Part shown: one piece after another, positions 35,845 through 46,186 of the stretch
Layout of the letters: the number at the start of each line of letters is the position of its first letter
Numbering within the stretch: the first letter of the stretch is position 1
Assembly (NCBI GenBank): GCA_963697705.1
Contig: CAVOPA010000003.1
Location: 930,001-994,000 of the forward strand
Length of the DNA stretch: 64,000 nt
Direction: 5' to 3'
DNA from: CAVUCH01 sp963697705
GTDB lineage: Bacteria; Acidobacteriota; Vicinamibacteria; Vicinamibacterales; JAENWD01
Position numbers and translations under genes: made by a program
The notes under the pieces: model-generated
What the model was told of the DNA's origin: nothing
What the model saw: only the letters and a program-made list of their open reading frames with translations
Database searches by the model: none

Positions 35845-37140
35845 ATGACGATGGTGCGAATCCAGGACATTGCGAAGCACGAAGGGCAAGAGGTCACGAT
35901 CGACGGATGGCTGTACAACCGGCGATCGAGCGGGAAGATCCATTTTCTGCAGATCCGCGATGGCAGCGGCTTCATCCAGGCCGTGATGTCCAAGGCGGCG
36001 GTGGGCGAGGAGGTCTTCAAGCAGGCGGACCACCTCTCGCAGGAGACCTCGCTGAGTGTCACGGGCACCGTGCGGGCCGACGCCCGCGCGCCGAGCGGCT
36101 TCGAGATCGATGTTGCCGGCGTCGAGGTCCACTCGTCCTCCGTCGACTACCCGATTACCCCGAAGGAGCACGGCGTCGACTACCTGCTCGATCGGCGGCA
36201 CCTGTGGATCCGGTCGCCCCGGCAGCAGGCGATCCTGCGCGTCCGGCACGAGGTGATCAACGGCGTCAGGGACTACTTCAACAGCCGCGACTTCATCCTG
36301 TGCGACACGCCGATCTTCACGCCGGCCGCCTGCGAGGGCACGAGCACGCTCTTCCCGGTGCAGTACTTCGAAGACACGACGGCGTACCTGACGCAGAGCG
36401 GCCAGTTGTACAACGAGGCGAACGCGATGGCGCTCGGCAGGGTGTACTGCTTCGGGCCGACGTTCCGCGCCGAGAAGTCCAAGACCCGGCGGCATCTCAC
36501 CGAGTTCTGGATGGTCGAACCGGAGATGGCATACGCGGATCTCGACGACGTCATTGCGCTTGCCGAGGGCCTCGTCGTGGAAGTGGTCGGTCGCGTGCTC
36601 GACCAGCGCAAGGCGGAACTGAAGGTCATCGAGCGCGACACGTCGAAGCTCGAATCGGTGAAGAGCCCCTTCCCGCGGGTCACGTACGCCGAGGCGGCAA
36701 AGATCCTGGTCGGCAAAGGCCTGCCTTTCGAGTACGGCGGCGACCTTGGCGGCACCGACGAGACCGTGCTCTCCGAGCAATTCGATCGCCCCGTCTGCGT
36801 CACGCACTACCCCGCGTCGGTGAAGGCCTTCTACATGAAGCCCGATGCCGAACAGCCCGACAAGGCGCTCTGCGTCGACGTGCTGGCGCCCGAGGGCTAC
36901 GGTGAGATCATCGGCGGCGGCCAGCGCATCGACGACTACGATCTCCTCGTGCAGCGCATCAAGGAGCACAACCTGCCGCCGGAAGCGTTCGAGTGGTACC
37001 TCGACCTCCGCCGCTACGGTTCGGTTCCCCACGGCGGCTTCGGCATGGGCATCGAGCGCGTCGTCGCCTGGATCTGCGGCCTCGAACACGTGCGGGAGAC
37101 GATTCCGTATCCGAGGATGCTTTACAGACTGTATCCCTAG
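35845..37140 (+). CDS. asnS: Asparaginyl-tRNA synthetase
   Basis: A 431-residue class IIb aminoacyl-tRNA synthetase. The N-terminal OB-fold anticodon domain spans about residues 4-105 (VTIDGWLYNRRSSGKIHFLQIRD written in part). Motif 2 (CFGPTFRAEKSKTRRHLTEF) and motif 3 (GGFGMGIERVVAWICG) are clear. The motif HLTEFWMVEPEMA and the absence of AspRS-type insertions favour AsnRS over AspRS. It charges tRNA-Asn in the cytoplasm. The ATG at 35845 has a GAAGAAGG stretch upstream. It precedes rimO, separated by a large hairpin. Confidence 0.93.
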   Translation: MTMVRIQDIAKHEGQEVTIDGWLYNRRSSGKIHFLQIRDGSGFIQAVMSKAAVGEEVFKQADHLSQETSLSVTGTVRADARAPSGFEIDVAGVEVHSSSVDYPITPKEHGVDYLLDRRHLWIRSPRQQAILRVRHEVINGVRDYFNSRDFILCDTPIFTPAACEGTSTLFPVQYFEDTTAYLTQSGQLYNEANAMALGRVYCFGPTFRAEKSKTRRHLTEFWMVEPEMAYADLDDVIALAEGLVVEVVGRVLDQRKAELKVIERDTSKLESVKSPFPRVTYAEAAKILVGKGLPFEYGGDLGGTDETVLSEQFDRPVCVTHYPASVKAFYMKPDAEQPDKALCVDVLAPEGYGEIIGGGQRIDDYDLLVQRIKEHNLPPEAFEWYLDLRRYGSVPHGGFGMGIERVVAWICGLEHVRETIPYPRMLYRLYP

Positions 37141-37146
37141 GCGCCA

Positions 37147-37227
37147 GGCTTCAGGCTCCGGGCTCCCGGCCGTGTTCGGCCCCGGTGCCAGACGAGCCCT
37201 GTAGCCTGGAGCCCGGAGCCAGGAGCC
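37147..37227 (+). promoter_or_regulatory. Inverted repeat covering the rimO ribosome binding site
   Basis: Arms of 20 bases at 37147-37166 and 37208-37227 pair at about 17 or 18 positions. The right arm ends in AGGAGCC, which is the Shine-Dalgarno sequence of the TTG start at 37231. In the folded RNA the site would be paired, so the element could attenuate asnS readthrough or limit rimO translation. Confidence 0.55.
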
Positions 37228-37230
37228 CTT

Positions 37231-38628
37231 TTGAAAATCGGTCTGATTTCCCTCGGCTGCCCCAAGAACCTCGTCGACGGCGAGGTCATGCTGGGCCTTG
37301 CGCAGGAGGCCGGACATGAGCTGACGCCGCACGCGGCGGATGCGGATGTCCTCGTCGTGAACACCTGCGCCTTCATCGATCGCGCGAAGCAGGAGTCCGT
37401 CGATGCGATCCTGGAGATGGCCGAGCTGAAGAAGGCGTCGCCTTCACGACGACTCGTCGTGACCGGCTGCCTCGCCGAACGGTATCGCGACGAGCTCAGG
37501 GATCAGATCCCCGAAATCGACGCGGTGCTCGGAACCGGCGAGGTGCCTCACATAGTTGCTGCGCTCAGCGGCGCCGCTGCGCCGGTCACCGCGGCTGGTG
37601 TGTCGCCGCTCGTCTTCCATCGCCCGTTGCGCTCGAACAGCCACCGGCCGCTCGGAGCCCGGACTGAGCTGCCGACCTACATCTACGACGCAGACACCCC
37701 GCGCGTGCTCGCGACACCGCGTCACTACGCTTACGTGAAGGTTGCCGAGGGCTGCGATTACAAGTGCGCCTTCTGCATCATTCCCCGGCTGCGTGGGCAG
37801 TACCGTAGCCGTCCGGCGGAGTCGATCGTCATGGAAGCGAGGCGGCTTGCGAGCACCGGCGTTCGCGAGCTCATCCTCATCAGCCAGGACACGACCTTCT
37901 ACGGCATCGATCGGAGCGAGCGTGGAGCGCTCGCCCGCCTGCTACGAGAGCTGAACGCGGTCGAGGGCCTCGAGTGGATACGGCTGCTCTACCTGTACCC
38001 GACGACCATCGACGACGCGATGCTCGACGCGATGGCGGAGTGCGACAAGGTCGTCAAATATGTCGATTTGCCGCTGCAACACGCCTCCGATCGGGTGCTG
38101 CAGCGGATGCGCCGGCCCGGCACCCGCGCCGGCTACGAACGGCTGCTCGGCCGAATCCGCGAACGCGTCCCGGGCGTGACGCTGCGGACGACCTTCATCG
38201 TTGGCTTTCCTGGAGAAACCGAAGCGGACGTCGATGAGCTCGGCGCGTTCGTGGATGCCGTCGGTTTCGACCACGTCGGCATTTTCACCTACTCCCACGA
38301 AGAAGGCACTGCGGCCGAAGCGATGGACGACGACGTGCCGGCCCGCGTGAAGAGACAGCGGCGCGACCGGCTCATGCGTCAGCAGAAGCGTATCGTGCGG
38401 GCCGCCCAGAAACGTCGCATCGGCGAGCGCGTGCGGCTGGTCGTCGACGGTGTTTCCGAGGAGCACGCGCTCGTGCTGCGGGGCCGGCTGGCAGGTCAGG
38501 CGCCTGAGATCGACCCTCAGGTGTTCCTGACCGACTGCGACCCCAGCCTATTGCCCCACGGGACGTTTGTGGAAGGGGAGATCGTCGGCGCTCGCGACTA
38601 CGACCTGCTCGTCCGTCCGTTGCTGTGA
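37231..38628 (+). CDS. rimO: Ribosomal protein S12 methylthiotransferase
   Basis: A 465-residue radical-SAM enzyme that adds a methylthio group to an aspartate of ribosomal protein S12. The N-terminal UPF0004 domain starts ISLGCPKNLVDGEVMLG and holds cysteines of the auxiliary cluster (VNTCAFID, VVTGCLAERY). The radical-SAM motif CDYKCAFC, followed by IIPRLRGQYRSRP, is typical. TTFIVGFPGETEADV follows, and the C-terminus carries a TRAM RNA-binding domain. SLGCPKN and the RLRG context separate RimO from MiaB. The start is TTG 37231, five bases after AGGAG, inside a strong hairpin. Confidence 0.93.
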   Translation: MKIGLISLGCPKNLVDGEVMLGLAQEAGHELTPHAADADVLVVNTCAFIDRAKQESVDAILEMAELKKASPSRRLVVTGCLAERYRDELRDQIPEIDAVLGTGEVPHIVAALSGAAAPVTAAGVSPLVFHRPLRSNSHRPLGARTELPTYIYDADTPRVLATPRHYAYVKVAEGCDYKCAFCIIPRLRGQYRSRPAESIVMEARRLASTGVRELILISQDTTFYGIDRSERGALARLLRELNAVEGLEWIRLLYLYPTTIDDAMLDAMAECDKVVKYVDLPLQHASDRVLQRMRRPGTRAGYERLLGRIRERVPGVTLRTTFIVGFPGETEADVDELGAFVDAVGFDHVGIFTYSHEEGTAAEAMDDDVPARVKRQRRDRLMRQQKRIVRAAQKRRIGERVRLVVDGVSEEHALVLRGRLAGQAPEIDPQVFLTDCDPSLLPHGTFVEGEIVGARDYDLLVRPLL

Positions 38629-38648
38629 CCCTGCCCGTGTGCTAGCAT
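38620..38648 (+). promoter_or_regulatory. Candidate promoter of the rimP-nusA operon
   Basis: TTGCTG (38620-38625) and TAGCAT (38643-38648) are 17 bases apart, overlapping the end of rimO and about 80 bases before the rimP start. Confidence 0.4.
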
Positions 38649-38726
38649 AAATAGTTCGGAGAAGACCGGTTTAGACCGGAGTGGGCCCGCGCCCGCGGCT
38701 GGTGTTTGGGAGGTCACGGCGGACGG

Positions 38727-39203
38727 ATGGAGGCGGTCGAACGGATCCGGGCGGTGGCCGATCGCGTCGTCCAGTCGCACGGCCTCGAGTTGTTCGACGT
38801 CCAGTTGCGTCGTGAGCCCTCCGGCTGGGTCGTCCGAGTCTTCATCGACAAGCCGGGTCCATCCGGCACTCCCGAGGACAGCGTCGGCGTCGAGGATTGC
38901 GCGGTGGTGAGCCGCGAAATCAGCACCATTCTCGACGTCGAGGACCCGATCGACCGTGCGTACACCTTGGAGGTGTCTTCGCCCGGCCTCGACCGGCCCT
39001 TGCGTGATGCGCGCGACTTCGAGCGCTTCACCGGGCGTGCCGCCAAGGTCGTGGTCGATGCGGCGGTCGACGGGCAGACCGCGTTCGCCGGACGGATCCG
39101 CGGCGTCGAGGACGGCGCGCTCGTCTTCGAAGGGCAGGGACGGAAGTGGCACCGGATTGCGCTCGCCAACATCAAGCGGGCCAGGCTCGACGTGGAGTTC
39201 TAG
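38727..39203 (+). CDS. rimP: Ribosome maturation factor RimP
   Basis: A 158-residue protein needed for maturation of the 30S subunit. It shows the N-terminal alpha/beta domain (GLELFDVQLRREPSGWVVRVFID, seen in parts), the conserved VEDCAVVSREISTILD, and the YTLEVSSPGLDRPL signature. The latter is followed by an SH3-like C-terminal domain (FAGRIRGVEDGALVF). The ATG at 38727 is preceded by GGCGGACGG. It begins the conserved operon with nusA (six-base gap) and infB, an order kept across most bacteria. Confidence 0.92.
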   Translation: MEAVERIRAVADRVVQSHGLELFDVQLRREPSGWVVRVFIDKPGPSGTPEDSVGVEDCAVVSREISTILDVEDPIDRAYTLEVSSPGLDRPLRDARDFERFTGRAAKVVVDAAVDGQTAFAGRIRGVEDGALVFEGQGRKWHRIALANIKRARLDVEF

Positions 39204-39209
39204 AGACAG

Positions 39210-40503
<1,294 letters not shown>

Positions 40504-40529
40504 TGTCAGAAGGGACGTCGAGGTAACCG

Positions 40530-43445
40530 TTGGCAACTGTCCGGATTTACAAAGTCGCGGAGCTGCTGGGAACGACCAGCCAGGAAGTGATGGCGCTGCT
40601 CAAGCGCGATCACGGCATCGAGGTGAAGAGCGCCTCGAGCACGATTGAAGAGGTCGTCGGCCGACAGTTCGTCGACCGTCTCGCGCGTCAGCGAGGCATC
40701 TCGCTGCCGAGCGGCGACTTGTTCGCCGAGCGGCCGGTGCCGTCGAGCGGCAAGAAACCGATGCCGGGCCGCAAGCCCGAGCCTCCGAAGGCGCCGGTGC
40801 AGACGCTCGGACCGCCGCGCCTCGTCAAGACCATCACGCGGCCGGTGCAGCCAGCGCCGGTTGACGAAGGTCTCGACAGCGACGCCTACGACGACTACGC
40901 CGCCTCGACGGAGCCGGCGCACGAACCGCAGGAGGTCGAGGCACCTGCGGAGCACGAACCGGCGGCCCCGATCGCAGCGACGGCCGAGACCGCGTCCGGC
41001 GTAGCCGCCGCCGCTCACGCGGCGGCACCTGAGGCCGTCGTCAGTGCACCTCCCGAACTCTCAGAAACCGAACCCGCCGTACCGGTAGCCGCGACGCATG
41101 CAGCGCAGCCGACTGGTGCCGCGCCGGACGGTGCTGCGCCGCAGGAGGCGCTCGCTGCCGCGTCGGCAGGTGCGCCGACCGCTCCGCAGCGCCCGGCGCC
41201 GCCGGCGGGCCGCTTCGTGCCGCCGACACTGCGTCTGCGCATCGAGGAGAACCGCCCGTCGTCTGCGCCGCTGGCGCCACAGACCACGGCCCGACCGGTG
41301 GTCACACCGCGCCCCGTCGCGCCGCCCGCGCCACCGCGTCCGGCGCCGCGTCCAGCGGTCGCCGCGCGCCCGGGCGCCCCGGCCCCGGCGCGGCCCGGCA
41401 CGGCGCGGCCGCCAGACGTGCGTCCGCCGTACCAGCCGTCGGCGCCGCTCGGCGGTCCCCGGCCCCTGCCGTCGCACCCTGTGCGTCCGCAGACGCCGGG
41501 CGCGCCGGGCATGGTGGCGCGGCCGGGCATGCCGCCGCGTCCCGGCGGCACGTCGTGGCCGTCACGTCCCGGCGGAGGGCGTCCCGGCGGAGGGGCGCGT
41601 CCATCAGGTCCGCGCCGTGATGGGCCGGGCCGCGATTCGCGTCCGCAGATGCCGGCGGCGCCGGTCGGACCGCCGCCGATCTCACGCACGATCACACTGG
41701 CAGAGGGAATGACGGTCAAGGATCTCGCCGACAAGCTCGATCTCCGCGTCAAGGACGTGCTCGCAAAGCTGTTGATGAAGCGCATGATGCTGAACATCAA
41801 CAGCACGCTCGACACCGAGACCGCGATGATGATCGCGCGGGAGTTCGGCGCCGACGTGAAGATGCGGACGTTCGAGCAGGAACTGCTGCAGGTCGAATCC
41901 GAGGACACGAAGCCCGAAGACCTCGTCGCCCGCGCCCCGGTCGTGACGGTCATGGGCCACGTCGATCACGGCAAGACGACGCTGCTCGACGCGATCCGAT
42001 CGACGCGCGTCGCGGAGCGCGAGGCCGGAGGCATCACGCAGCACATCGGCGCGTATCACGTGCCGGTGGGCGACGGCCGCAACATCGTCTTCCTCGACAC
42101 GCCGGGCCACGAGGCCTTCACGATGATGCGGGCGCGCGGCGCGAAGGTGACCGACGTCGTCGTGCTCGTGGTTGCGGCCGACGATGGCGTCATGCCGCAG
42201 ACCAGGGAGGCGGTCGATCACGCGCGTGCCGCGAACGTCCCGATCATCGTCGCCGTCAACAAGATCGACAAGGCGGGGACGAACCCCGACAACGTCAAAC
42301 GCGAGCTGGCGGATCTCGGTCTGGTTCCCGAGGCGTGGGGCGGCACCACCGTCATGGTGGACGTCTCCGCGAAGAAGAAGCAGAACCTCGATCTATTGCT
42401 CGAGATGATCCTGCTCGTCACCGACATCGGCGAGTTCAAGGCAAACCCCAAGCGCAACGCGTCCGGGACCGTGCTCGAATCGAAGATCGATCGGGGCCGC
42501 GGGCCGGTGGCCACGATCCTGGTGCAGGACGGCACCCTTCACGTGGGCGACACCTTCATCGCGGGCACCATCGTCGGCAAGGTGCGTGCGCTCATCGATG
42601 ACCGCGGCCGGTCGATCAAAGTCGCGCCGCCGTCGATGCCGGTGGAAGTGCTCGGCCTTGGCGGCGTCCCATCGCCCGGCGACGCGTTCCAGGCCCTGGA
42701 CGACCCGGCCAAGGCGCGTCAGATTGCGGTGTTCCGGCAAGAGCAGGCGAAGGCCAAGGCACTTGGCGCGAAGAGTGGCCGCGTCACGCTCGAGTCGCTG
42801 CAGCAGCAGCTCGCCGAGGGCAGCAAGGATCTCGCGCTCATCATCAAGGCCGACGTGCAGGGGTCTGCCGAGGTACTGGCCGACTCGCTCGCCAAGCTCA
42901 GCACCGACAAGGTGAAGATCAAGATCCTCCGATCGGGCGTTGGCGCGATCAACGAGTCGGATGTGCTCCTGGCGTCAGCGTCGGAGGCGATCATCATCGG
43001 CTTCAATGTCCGGCCCGATCGCAACGCGGCGGATCTGGCCGAGCGCGAGAGCGTCGACATCCGCCAGCATTCGGTCATCTACGCGGTCGCCGACGAGATC
43101 AAGAAGGCGATGGACGGGCTGCTCGAGCCGACGTTCAAGGAAGCGCGGCTCGGCGTCGCGGCCGTGCGCGATCTGTTCAAGGTCCCGAAGTTCGGCACCA
43201 TCGCGGGCTGCATGGTCACCGAAGGTCGAATCATCCGCAGCGGCGACGCGCAGGCGCGGCTGCTGCGCGACAACGTCGTCGTTCACCAGGGAAAGATCGG
43301 CTCGCTGCGCCGGTTCAAGGACGACGTCTCCGAGGTCCGGTCGGGCTTCGAATGCGGCATCGCCTTCGACGGCTTCAACGACATCAGGGTTGGCGACGTC
43401 ATCGAGTGCTTCACGCTCGAGAAGGTGGCGGCCGTCAGCGCGTAG
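40530..43445 (+). CDS. infB: Translation initiation factor IF-2
   Basis: A 971-residue GTPase that places initiator tRNA on the 30S subunit. The short IF2_N domain (RIYKVAELLGTTSQEVMALL) is followed by about 330 residues of Ala/Pro/Arg-rich linker, a second IF2_N-like segment (LAEGMTVKDLADKLDLRVKD), and the G domain. The G domain has GHVDHGKTTLLD (G1), DTPGHEAF (G3) and NKIDKAG (G4). Domains II, III and IV follow (DRGRGPVATILVQDG; VKIKILRSGVGAINESDV). The TTG start at 40530 follows GAGGTAACCG. It lies 26 bases after nusA. Confidence 0.95.
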   Translation: MATVRIYKVAELLGTTSQEVMALLKRDHGIEVKSASSTIEEVVGRQFVDRLARQRGISLPSGDLFAERPVPSSGKKPMPGRKPEPPKAPVQTLGPPRLVKTITRPVQPAPVDEGLDSDAYDDYAASTEPAHEPQEVEAPAEHEPAAPIAATAETASGVAAAAHAAAPEAVVSAPPELSETEPAVPVAATHAAQPTGAAPDGAAPQEALAAASAGAPTAPQRPAPPAGRFVPPTLRLRIEENRPSSAPLAPQTTARPVVTPRPVAPPAPPRPAPRPAVAARPGAPAPARPGTARPPDVRPPYQPSAPLGGPRPLPSHPVRPQTPGAPGMVARPGMPPRPGGTSWPSRPGGGRPGGGARPSGPRRDGPGRDSRPQMPAAPVGPPPISRTITLAEGMTVKDLADKLDLRVKDVLAKLLMKRMMLNINSTLDTETAMMIAREFGADVKMRTFEQELLQVESEDTKPEDLVARAPVVTVMGHVDHGKTTLLDAIRSTRVAEREAGGITQHIGAYHVPVGDGRNIVFLDTPGHEAFTMMRARGAKVTDVVVLVVAADDGVMPQTREAVDHARAANVPIIVAVNKIDKAGTNPDNVKRELADLGLVPEAWGGTTVMVDVSAKKKQNLDLLLEMILLVTDIGEFKANPKRNASGTVLESKIDRGRGPVATILVQDGTLHVGDTFIAGTIVGKVRALIDDRGRSIKVAPPSMPVEVLGLGGVPSPGDAFQALDDPAKARQIAVFRQEQAKAKALGAKSGRVTLESLQQQLAEGSKDLALIIKADVQGSAEVLADSLAKLSTDKVKIKILRSGVGAINESDVLLASASEAIIIGFNVRPDRNAADLAERESVDIRQHSVIYAVADEIKKAMDGLLEPTFKEARLGVAAVRDLFKVPKFGTIAGCMVTEGRIIRSGDAQARLLRDNVVVHQGKIGSLRRFKDDVSEVRSGFECGIAFDGFNDIRVGDVIECFTLEKVAAVSA

Positions 43446-43532
43446 GGCCGCGAGCGGGAGGCGGGGTTCCCCAGCGTTTCGCCCTCCGAAACACACCCAC
43501 GCGCATGCGACTGGCACGGAGCGTGCCTCAAG

Positions 43533-43814
43533 ATGGTCGTGGGATTGCTGTCGCTCGAGTTGTTCATCCCCGGCGCGCAGTCTCTGAAGGACAAGCGCAT
43601 GGTGCTCCGTGGCGTCAAGGATCGGCTGCGCCGTTTCAACGTGGCGGTGTCGGAGGTGGAGCACCAGGACCTCTGGCAGCGGGCGGGACTCGGCGTGGTC
43701 ACGATCGCCGGATCGGAAGCGCTGGCCGGCCGTGAATTGCAGGGCGTGCTCGACGAGATCGACCGGGTCGAGCCCGGGCTGGTGTCACGGAGTGAAGTGG
43801 AGTTTCTGACGTGA
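43533..43814 (+). CDS. DUF503 / YlxP-like protein
   Basis: A 93-residue protein of the DUF503 family, known as YlxP in Bacillus. Its features are VGLLSLELFIPGAQSLKDKR, the VKDRLRRFNVAVSEVEHQDLWQ segment and the final strand. The function is unknown but it is linked to ribosome maturation because it is nearly always found between infB and rbfA, as here. Its TGA overlaps the GTG start of rbfA (GTGA at 43811-43814). It has an 87-base gap after infB and no clear own promoter. Confidence 0.88.
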   Translation: MVVGLLSLELFIPGAQSLKDKRMVLRGVKDRLRRFNVAVSEVEHQDLWQRAGLGVVTIAGSEALAGRELQGVLDEIDRVEPGLVSRSEVEFLT

Positions 43815-44203
43815 GCGCGTCGCGGAGCGAACGCCTGGGCGAACAGATCAAGGTCGAAGCCAGCCAGGTGCTTGCACGCGACGTGCACGACCCCGGAGTG
43901 GGGTTCGTGACCCTCACGCGCGTGCGGGTGAGCCCTGACCTGCAGGTCGCCCACATCTATTACACGGCGCTCGGCGAGCCGACCGTGCAGCGCGCCACCG
44001 AGAAGGCCCTGGCGCGGGTCACGCCGTTCGTCCGCCGCCAGCTGGCCCAGCGCCTCGGGCTCCGCCGCGTGCCGGAGATTTCGTTCGTCTTCGACAAGTC
44101 GATTGCCCACCAGGCGCGCGTCGAGGAACTGCTGCAGGAGATTCACGCCAACGACGCGCGTGCCACACAAGATGTCCCACCATCAGACGACAGCGACCAG
44201 TAA
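43811..44203 (+). CDS. rbfA: Ribosome-binding factor A
   Basis: A 130-residue KH-type protein that binds helix 1 of 16S rRNA and helps late 30S assembly. Landmarks are SERLGEQIKVEASQVLARDV, VGFVTLTRVRVSPDLQVAHIYY and a LRRVPEISFVFDKSI segment, followed by the usual helix HQARVEELLQEI. The start GTG overlaps the stop of the DUF503 gene by four bases, so translation is probably coupled. The C-terminus is acidic and overlaps the beginning of nrnA. Confidence 0.93.
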   Translation: MSASRSERLGEQIKVEASQVLARDVHDPGVGFVTLTRVRVSPDLQVAHIYYTALGEPTVQRATEKALARVTPFVRRQLAQRLGLRRVPEISFVFDKSIAHQARVEELLQEIHANDARATQDVPPSDDSDQ

Positions 44204-45197
44204 CGCCGGCCCGGTCGAGCGCATCCGCGACGCGATCCGTGCGCGCCAGCGGTTCGTGATCAGCTCACACGCGCGGCCGGACGGCGACTCCCTCGGATCA
44301 CAGCTGGCGATGGCGTTCGCGTTGCGCGCGCTCGGCAAGCACGTGGAGGTGGTGAATCAGGATGCCGCGCCGGCGCCACTGATGGCCTTCCCAGGCGCGC
44401 CCGAGATCCGCGTCGCCGAGCGCGTCGAAGGCGAGTTCGACGCAGCCATCATCATGGAGTGCAGCGAGCTGAAGCGCACGGGTGTCGAGGGGTTGGATCG
44501 GTTCTTCGTCATCAACATCGACCACCATCCCGGCAACGCCGACTACGGCGCGATCAACTGGTTCGACGGCAGCGCCGCGGCCTGCGCCGAAATGGTGTTC
44601 GACGTCATCCGCGCGCTCGACGTCCCGCTCTCGGTGGAGATCGCGACCCACATTTACGTGGGGATTCTCACCGACACGGGCTCGTTCCACTATTCCAGCA
44701 TCTCCTCACGCACGTTCGACATCTGCCGGCAGCTCGTCGACGCGGGCGTCGATCCGCCGCGCATCGCCCGCAGCATCTTCGACAGCAACACGCTGGGCCG
44801 GTTGAAGCTGTTCGGCGCGGTGCTCAGCTCAATCGAGCTGGAGCACGACGGCCGGCTCGCGGTGGTGTTCGTGGATCGCGCCATGGCGGCGGCGGCGGGC
44901 GGGACCTACGACGACACCGAAGGGCTGATCAACCTTCCTCTCACCGTGCGTGAGATTCAGGCGGCCGTCTTCCTCAAGGAAATCGACGAGGACGACTACC
45001 GCGTGAGCATGCGTTCGAAGGGCGACATCGACCTCTGCGCGGTGGCCAAGAAATTCGGCGGCGGCGGCCACAAGAACGCGTCGGGCTGCAGCGTCACCGG
45101 GCGCTATGCCGACGTGCGCGCGCGCATCGTCCACGAAGTCACTGCGGCGATCGAACAGGGCTCGACGCGAGAACCGGAGCCCTCGCCGGCACGATGA
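44172..45197 (+). CDS. nrnA: DHH-family bifunctional oligoribonuclease/PAP phosphatase
   Basis: A 341-residue NrnA-like enzyme that degrades short RNA to nucleotides and hydrolyses 3'-phosphoadenosine 5'-phosphate. The DHH domain shows SSHARPDGDSLGSQLAMAF (motif I), IIMECSE, and NIDHHPGNADYG with the DHH signature. THIYVGILTDTGSFHYSS follows, and the C-terminal DHHA1 domain ends in GGGGHKNASGC. These supply the manganese ligands. The start ATG 44172 lies within the end of rbfA; no strong Shine-Dalgarno sequence. Its TGA overlaps the truB start (ATGA). Confidence 0.92.
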   Translation: MSHHQTTATSNAGPVERIRDAIRARQRFVISSHARPDGDSLGSQLAMAFALRALGKHVEVVNQDAAPAPLMAFPGAPEIRVAERVEGEFDAAIIMECSELKRTGVEGLDRFFVINIDHHPGNADYGAINWFDGSAAACAEMVFDVIRALDVPLSVEIATHIYVGILTDTGSFHYSSISSRTFDICRQLVDAGVDPPRIARSIFDSNTLGRLKLFGAVLSSIELEHDGRLAVVFVDRAMAAAAGGTYDDTEGLINLPLTVREIQAAVFLKEIDEDDYRVSMRSKGDIDLCAVAKKFGGGGHKNASGCSVTGRYADVRARIVHEVTAAIEQGSTREPEPSPAR

Positions 45198-46108
45198 CCG
45201 AGGCCGCGACTTCGGCGGCTGACGGCGTCCTGGTCGTCGACAAGCCGTCCGGCCCTTCGTCGCACGATGTGGTCGCGGCGGTGCGGCGCGTGCTCGCCGG
45301 CGCCAAGGTCGGGCACACCGGCACGCTCGATCCCCTTGCGACTGGCGTTCTCCCGCTCCTGATCGGCAAAGCCACCAGGCTCGCCCAGTTCTTGAAGGAC
45401 GCCACGAAGACGTACGAAGCGCGTGTGCAGTTCGGCTGGGCCACCGACACGTACGACGGCGCCGGGGATCCGATCGGGGCCGCGACACCGGTAGCGGTCG
45501 ATCGCCGTGCGCTCGATGCCGTTCTCGAGCGTTTCCGCGGCACCTTCGTGCAGCGTCCGCCTGCGTTTTCCGCCAAGAAGGTCGGTGGACATCGCGCCTA
45601 CGCGCTCGCGCGCGCCTCGCGCCCGGTCGCGCTGGAGTCGGTCATGGTCACTGTCCACGAGCTGCGTCTTCTCGACCTGGATGGGAGCACGGCCGTGCTG
45701 GAGCTCACGAGCGGAGCCGGCTTCTATGTGCGCTCGCTCGCCCATGACCTCGGCGTCGCGCTGGGCACGGGTGCTCACCTGGCCAGCCTCAGGCGTACAC
45801 GCAGCGGGGAGTTCGACCTGTCGCGCGCCGTCACGTTTGCGCGGGCGGTCGGGTCACCTGGGTCCGCACTCGAGGGCCTGGTGCCCATGGGCGCGCTGCT
45901 CGGCGACATGCCGGCGTGTCGCTTGAGCGCGGAGGGTCTGCGCCGGGTCCACAACGGCCGCGATGTGGAGCCGGCGTTCCTGGTGGACCCGCCGCTCCAG
46001 AGCGGCAGCGGCCTGGTTCGCCTGCTCGATGAATCCGGCGCGCTGGTGGCAGTGGCTCTCGCGGCGGACAGCCGTGGCCTTTTGCACCCGGCTGTGGTTC
46101 TGAGGTAG
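45194..46108 (+). CDS. truB: tRNA pseudouridine(55) synthase TruB
   Basis: A 304-residue enzyme making pseudouridine 55 in the T-loop of tRNAs. GVLVVDKPSGPSSHDVV opens the catalytic domain. The active-site motif GHTGTLDPLATGVLPL carries the catalytic Asp. FSAKKVGGHRAYALAR and a GFYVRSLAHDLG segment follow, with a small C-terminal region. The start overlaps the nrnA stop by four bases. The rpsO promoter lies within its last codons. Confidence 0.94.
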   Translation: MTEAATSAADGVLVVDKPSGPSSHDVVAAVRRVLAGAKVGHTGTLDPLATGVLPLLIGKATRLAQFLKDATKTYEARVQFGWATDTYDGAGDPIGAATPVAVDRRALDAVLERFRGTFVQRPPAFSAKKVGGHRAYALARASRPVALESVMVTVHELRLLDLDGSTAVLELTSGAGFYVRSLAHDLGVALGTGAHLASLRRTRSGEFDLSRAVTFARAVGSPGSALEGLVPMGALLGDMPACRLSAEGLRRVHNGRDVEPAFLVDPPLQSGSGLVRLLDESGALVAVALAADSRGLLHPAVVLR

Positions 46109-46111
46109 AAT
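46082..46111 (+). promoter_or_regulatory. Promoter of rpsO-pnp
   Basis: TTGCAC (46082-46087) and TAGAAT (46106-46111) are separated by 18 bases, overlapping the end of truB. This is a good match to a housekeeping promoter and would give rpsO a leader of about 70 bases. Confidence 0.6.
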
Positions 46112-46136
46112 TCTTAGTCTTCTAAGGATTTACGGC

Positions 46137-46167
46137 GGTCTGGTAGGAGTGTGTCTCCCTCTGGACC
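46137..46167 (+). promoter_or_regulatory. Candidate S15-responsive leader hairpin
   Basis: GGTC (46137-46140) pairs with GACC (46164-46167) and GGAG (46146-46149) with CTCC (46155-46158), enclosing a symmetric five-by-five internal loop, just before the rpsO Shine-Dalgarno sequence. Many bacteria autoregulate rpsO through structured leaders. A smaller CTTAG/CTAAG hairpin lies at 46113-46126. Confidence 0.4.
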
Positions 46168-46186
46168 GTACGTGGAGGGTAGCGCG

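Noticed and set aside
35698..37332. 544-codon minus-strand open frame
   Set aside because: It is antisense to asnS, whose class II synthetase motifs are unambiguous.
40860..41690. Ala/Pro-rich low-complexity stretch considered as a repeat or foreign insertion
   Set aside because: This is the normal variable linker of IF-2 and stays in frame with conserved domains on both sides.
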